A DNA stretch of 64,000 nucleotides, from assembly GCA_963828075.1 (NCBI GenBank), contig CAWHDH010000021.1, positions 682,001-746,000 of the forward strand, given 5' to 3'. Made by a program: the position numbers and the translations under genes. The notes under the pieces were generated by a model that saw only the letters and a program-made list of their open reading frames with translations, was not told where the DNA came from and searched no databases. The stretch comes from JACCYI01 sp963828075 (GTDB lineage Bacteria > Actinomycetota > Thermoleophilia > Solirubrobacterales > Solirubrobacteraceae). Positions 60,619-64,000 of the stretch are shown in pieces (the first letter of the stretch is position 1; the number at the start of each line of letters is the position of its first letter).

Positions 60619-61164
60619 TCAGGCCCGCCGCTCGGACTCCTCTCGGATCCCGGCGAGCGACTCAGCGACGGTCCGCTCCCACGACCGCGCGACGACCCGG
60701 CCCCACCACGCCCCGACCGCCCAGAGGTCGGTACCGAGCTCACCCGCGTAGGTGAGCTCGGTCCCACCGCCGCTGGGCCGCAGCTCGAACGTCTCGACCA
60801 CGAACGGGACCGGGCCGCGCACCAGCCGGAAGGAGACGCGCCGAGGGCGCTCGAAGCGGACCGTCTCGACGGTGGTGGCGGTGAGCCCGCCGCCGAGCGG
60901 CGTGAAGTGGGCCGCGAGGACCATGTCGGTGCCGCGCTCGAGGACCTCGAGCTTCGCGGCCATCGCCCGCGGCGTCCGGCCCAGGTAGGGCGCCGCGATC
61001 ACGTCGAAGACGGTGTCCGGCGGCGCGGCGATGTGCAGCGGTGCCAGGCCGAGCGGGCGGACGCGCCGGCCGATCCCGAGGTCGAGCGTCAGCGCGCCGC
61101 GGACGGTGAGCGCGTAGCCGGTGGCCGCCAGGCCGGCGACCGCCGCCGCGGTCGTCGGTCGCAT
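60619..61164 (-). CDS. SRPBCC family protein with N-terminal membrane segment
   Basis: 181 residues. A short N-terminal helix (TTAAAVAGLAATGYALTV) precedes a polyketide-cyclase-like START domain: LHIAAPPDTVFDVIAAPYLGRTP, RPRRVSFRLVRGPVPFVVETFEL, GGGTELTYAGELGTD and a C-terminal helix. The ligand is probably hydrophobic. It follows the coiled protein and desaturase genes on the same strand, 4 bp after the former. Confidence 0.82.
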   Translation of the reverse strand: MRPTTAAAVAGLAATGYALTVRGALTLDLGIGRRVRPLGLAPLHIAAPPDTVFDVIAAPYLGRTPRAMAAKLEVLERGTDMVLAAHFTPLGGGLTATTVETVRFERPRRVSFRLVRGPVPFVVETFELRPSGGGTELTYAGELGTDLWAVGAWWGRVVARSWERTVAESLAGIREESERRA

Positions 61165-61168
61165 CGAG

Positions 61169-61627
61169 TCAGCGCCCGCGCGTGCGGGTGAACTGCCGCG
61201 CGCGGGCCGGCAGGCCGCCGATCAGCTCGCGGACCTCCGAGAGCCCGGCGCGCAGCTCAGGGTCCCCGACCTCGATCGGCCGCATCGAGTCCTGCAGCTC
61301 GGACAGCTCGCCGTCGGCGTGCGCGACGGCCTCCAGCGCGCGGTCGAGCAGGCCGCTCACGCCGTGCGAGGCCGCCGGAACGGTCGCCGCGGGGAACGCG
61401 CGGGCGGGCAGGCCGTGGCGCTCGGCGAACCCGGAATGGGTGCGCTTGGCCCGGCCGTAGGCCACCTGGACTGGACGGAACAGATGCTCCTCCAGGCGAT
61501 CGGCCGTGGCGTCGTCGAGTTGCTCGTACGCCGCTCCCAGGGCGGCGAGCGCGACGGCGATCTCATCCGTCGCCCGGGCGACGGTCTCCAGCAGATCCTC
61601 CCTCGCCTCGCGGGCGACGTACGACAT
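61169..61627 (-). CDS. helical protein of unknown function
   Basis: 152 residues, soluble and helical: REDLLETVARATDEIAVALAALGAAYEQLDD, LFRPVQVAYGRAKRTHSGFAERHGL, and a C-terminal coiled stretch (LQDSMRPIEVGDPELRAGLSEV). No family recognised with confidence. Start at the ATG at 61627, five bases after the desaturase stop. Operon position suggests a link to lipid metabolism, but nothing in the sequence proves it. Confidence 0.7.
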   Translation of the reverse strand: MSYVAREAREDLLETVARATDEIAVALAALGAAYEQLDDATADRLEEHLFRPVQVAYGRAKRTHSGFAERHGLPARAFPAATVPAASHGVSGLLDRALEAVAHADGELSELQDSMRPIEVGDPELRAGLSEVRELIGGLPARARQFTRTRGR

Positions 61628-61632
61628 CGCCG

Positions 61633-62613
61633 CTACGCGCTGCTCGCGGCCGCCTTGCGCGCCTGGCGCTCGGGCGACACGCGCACGACGTCCCAGACAA
61701 GGCCGACCTTCTCCAGCAGCCGGATGAAGAGCGCGGAGGGGTCGACCTCCCAGCGGCGCAGCCCGTGGGCGGCCGACGTCGGGAACGCGTGGTGGTTGTT
61801 GTGCCAGGCCTCGCCCATGGAGAAGAGCGACAGCCAGGCCACGTTGCGCGACTCGTCGTCGGTCTCGAACCGGCGACGGCCGAACACATGGCAGATCGAG
61901 TTGATCGAGTACGTCACGTGGTGCAGGACGAGCATCCGCACCGCGCCGCCCCACAGCAGCCCGGTCAGCGCGCCGATCCAGGAGAAGCCGCTGAGCAGGA
62001 AGCCGATCCAGAACGGCAGGGCGAGCCCGAGCAGCACCCAGAACACGAACGTGCGATCGATGAAGCGGATCGTCGGATCGGCGATCAGATCGGGTGCGTA
62101 GCGCTCCTTCTTGGCCCGCTGGGTGTGGATGAACAGCCAGCCGACGTGGGCGTGGAGCAGCCCCTTCAGGACCCCGCGCCACCCGGGCCCGACGTCGACA
62201 TGCGGGGAATGCGGGTCGCCGTGCTTGTCGGCGAACGCGTGGTGCTTGCGGTGGTCGGCGACCCATGCGGTGACCGGGCCTTCGATCGCCATGCTGCCCA
62301 ACGCCGTCAGCGTCGCGCGGACCCACCGCTTCGCCTTGAACGCGCGGTGCGTGAGGTGGCGGTGGAAGCCGACCGTGATCCCGAGCGTCAGCGGGATGTA
62401 CATGATCAGGAAGACGGCGATGTCGTGCCAGTGCAGGGCTTTCTGCCACAGCTGCCAGGCCACGACGCCCAGCGCGATGAAGGGCACGACGGTCACGATG
62501 CCGGTGAGGGTGCGGTCCAGCGTCTCGTTCTGGGAGTGCTGGATGTCGTCGGGCGTCGGCGCGGGAGGGGCGCTCGGCGCGGCCTGGGGAGGGGTGCTCT
62601 GTGCGGTCGCCAT
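61633..62613 (-). CDS. acyl-CoA/acyl-lipid fatty-acid desaturase
   Basis: 326 residues with four membrane helices and the three His boxes of delta-9-type desaturases: His84-x4-His89 (FHRHLTHR), His121-xx-His124-His125 (DHRKHH) and His271-xx-His274-His275 (WHNNHHAFP). The enzyme puts a cis double bond in a saturated acyl chain with a di-iron centre in the membrane. The ATG at 62613 was preferred to the longer frame because its product starts with a normal soluble N-terminal tail. Confidence 0.92.
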   Translation of the reverse strand: MATAQSTPPQAAPSAPPAPTPDDIQHSQNETLDRTLTGIVTVVPFIALGVVAWQLWQKALHWHDIAVFLIMYIPLTLGITVGFHRHLTHRAFKAKRWVRATLTALGSMAIEGPVTAWVADHRKHHAFADKHGDPHSPHVDVGPGWRGVLKGLLHAHVGWLFIHTQRAKKERYAPDLIADPTIRFIDRTFVFWVLLGLALPFWIGFLLSGFSWIGALTGLLWGGAVRMLVLHHVTYSINSICHVFGRRRFETDDESRNVAWLSLFSMGEAWHNNHHAFPTSAAHGLRRWEVDPSALFIRLLEKVGLVWDVVRVSPERQARKAAASSA

Positions 62614-62726
62614 CGCTTCTGATCGTAGCCCGTCGCTCTGGCAATCGACCGGCGGGCGAACCGGGTGCACGAAGTCTTGTCCAAGTGGCGAACCCTGCGT
62701 CCGCGCGATTGCGCGAAGCTGTGGGC

Positions 62727-64000
62727 ATGACCGCGATGCCGGAGTCGGTGACCCGCGCCCTGGAGGGTTATGAGGCGGGCGGCGGGTGGCACGACGAGGC
62801 GGTGGGGCCCGACGGCGAGCCACGCCCCGAATGCGTCCCGATCCTCGAAGCCGTGACGCGCCAGGACCCGGCGCAGCTGCGTGCGAGGCTGGCGGGCGCG
62901 ATCGACCGCCGCGGGGTCGCGTTCCACTCCGTCGACGGCGACGCCGCCTTCGCGGTCGACCCGGTTCCGCGGATCATCGAGGCGGCGGAGTGGCAGGAGC
63001 TCGAGGCGGGGCTCGCCCAGCGCGTCCGCGCGCTCGACGCGTTCGTCGCCGACGTCTATGGCGACCAGGCGATCATCGCGGCGGACATCGTGCCCCGGGC
63101 GGCGGTCGAGGGCTGCGACTACTACGAGCCGTCCCTGCGCGGTCACCGCCCGCCGGGTGGCGTGTGGACGAACATCTCCGGGCTGGACCTCGTCCGCGAC
63201 GAGCACGGCGAGCTGCGGGTCCTCGAGGACAACCTGCGCACGCCGTCGGGGATGGCGTACGCGATCGCGGCGCGCGAGGCGCTGGCGCCGCTGCTCGGCG
63301 ACGTCGAGCCGGCGCCACGCCCGCTCGACGGGCTGGCGGCCATGCTCGGCGACGTCCTCCGCGCCGCGGCGCCACCTGACGCGCGTGAGAGCGACGGGCT
63401 CCAGGCGGTGCTGCTCACCGACGGCCGCGACAACTCGGCGTTCTTCGAGCACCAGTGGCTCGCCGCCCATCTGCACATCGCGCTCGCCGAGGCCGACGAG
63501 CTCGAGGTCCGCGGCGGCTGGCTCCATCTGCATCGCCGCGGGGAGCGCGACTCGCGGCTGGTCGACGTCGTCTACCGGCGCACGAACGAGGACCGCGCCG
63601 CCGACCCGGTCGGCGAGCTGCTGCTCGAGCCATGGAAGAAGGGGACGGTGGGGCTGGTCAACGCGTTCGGCACGGGGGTCGCCGACGACAAGCTCCTGCA
63701 CGCCTACGTCGAGCAGATGGTCGCGTTCTACCTCGGCGAGGAGCCGTTGCTGCGATCCGTCCCGACGTACGACCTCTCGCGGCCGGAGGTGCTCGCCGAG
63801 CAGCGCCCGCGCCTGCGCGAGCTGGTGGTCAAGCCGCGGACCGGCCACGGCGGCGTCGGCATCGTCATCGGCCCGCACGCGAGCCCCGAGGACCTCGCGC
63901 GCGTCGCCGCCGACGTCGACGCGCGGCCTGACGCCTTCGTCGCCCAGGAGCTGGTGACGCTCTCGCGCCACCCCACCGCGATCGGCGACCGGCTCGCGCC
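62727..64000 (+). CDS. circularly permuted ATP-grasp protein, 5' part
   Basis: 424 codons, still open at the window end. It starts at the ATG at 62727 (MTAMPESVTRALEGYEAGGG; an ATG at 62736 is an alternative). It is co-linear with the protein at 33821-35212: GDAAFAVDPVPRIIEAAEW, VLEDNLRTPSGMAYAIAAREAL, DVVYRRTNED, NAFGTGVADDKLLHAYVEQM and LVVKPRTGHGGVGIVIGP. The Lys of VVKPR and the downstream acidic ligands are the ATP-grasp site. Its neighbours downstream are beyond the window. Confidence 0.9.
   Translation, partial: MTAMPESVTRALEGYEAGGGWHDEAVGPDGEPRPECVPILEAVTRQDPAQLRARLAGAIDRRGVAFHSVDGDAAFAVDPVPRIIEAAEWQELEAGLAQRVRALDAFVADVYGDQAIIAADIVPRAAVEGCDYYEPSLRGHRPPGGVWTNISGLDLVRDEHGELRVLEDNLRTPSGMAYAIAAREALAPLLGDVEPAPRPLDGLAAMLGDVLRAAAPPDARESDGLQAVLLTDGRDNSAFFEHQWLAAHLHIALAEADELEVRGGWLHLHRRGERDSRLVDVVYRRTNEDRAADPVGELLLEPWKKGTVGLVNAFGTGVADDKLLHAYVEQMVAFYLGEEPLLRSVPTYDLSRPEVLAEQRPRLRELVVKPRTGHGGVGIVIGPHASPEDLARVAADVDARPDAFVAQELVTLSRHPTAIGDRLA

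Overview
The window is very GC-rich DNA with tightly packed genes, many GTG/TTG starts, and 1- to 4-base stop/start overlaps (ATGA, GTGA, TGATG). The gene content fits the Actinomycetota, most likely Thermoleophilia/Solirubrobacterales: a six-gene mce operon, TAXI-type TRAP transporters, a c-di-AMP riboswitch upstream of an NlpC/P60-like gene, and many large secreted repeat proteins. The taxonomic assignment is an inference from gene content and composition. No rRNA, tRNA, CRISPR array, integrase or transposase was recognised.

Layout. 1-2.2 kb: 3' part of PTS enzyme I, HPr and DhaM (phosphate relay to a dihydroxyacetone kinase), with a divergent IclR regulator. 2.3-11.9 kb: small secreted protein, thiolase, TAXI solute-binding lipoprotein plus fused TRAP permease, a divergent two-component pair, then a run of metallopeptidase, DAHP synthase and a second TAXI lipoprotein. 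11.9-20.3 kb: small membrane protein, unknown 375-aa protein, lipoprotein, NlpC/P60 protein behind a riboswitch, acyl-CoA carboxylase beta subunit with rhodanese, PQQ-type sugar dehydrogenase, ArsR/AHSA1 pair. 20.3-29.5 kb: FAD oxidoreductase, second two-component pair, two polytopic glycosyltransferase-like proteins, a probable thymine-pyrophosphorylase-like protein, CGNR regulator and GNAT. 29.9-36.3 kb: bicupin, hydrolase, secreted glycoside hydrolase, circularly permuted ATP-grasp plus YbdK-type ligase. 36.6-46.3 kb: low-complexity Lys/Ala/Pro protein and a six-gene mce operon without yrbE permease or ATPase genes. 46.6-55.2 kb: secreted or surface proteins, including two very large ones. 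55.2-64 kb: decayed DrrAB/MarR-like module, patatin, CocE hydrolase, cupin, SRPBCC protein, fatty-acid desaturase, and the start of a second circularly permuted ATP-grasp gene.

Functional themes are envelope lipid handling (mce, desaturase, patatin, thiolase, acyl-CoA carboxylase), peptidoglycan and secreted proteins, solute uptake with two-component control, and ATP-grasp/GCS-type peptide-bond chemistry.

The most unusual non-coding signal is in four long gaps between convergent genes (13.43-13.72, 29.55-29.88, 36.34-36.65 and 59.63-59.79 kb). All four carry palindromic repeats. In three of them the hairpin units repeat with a period close to 60 bp while using a different arm sequence at each locus. 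The 29.6 and 59.6 kb copies belong to one recognisable interspersed element.
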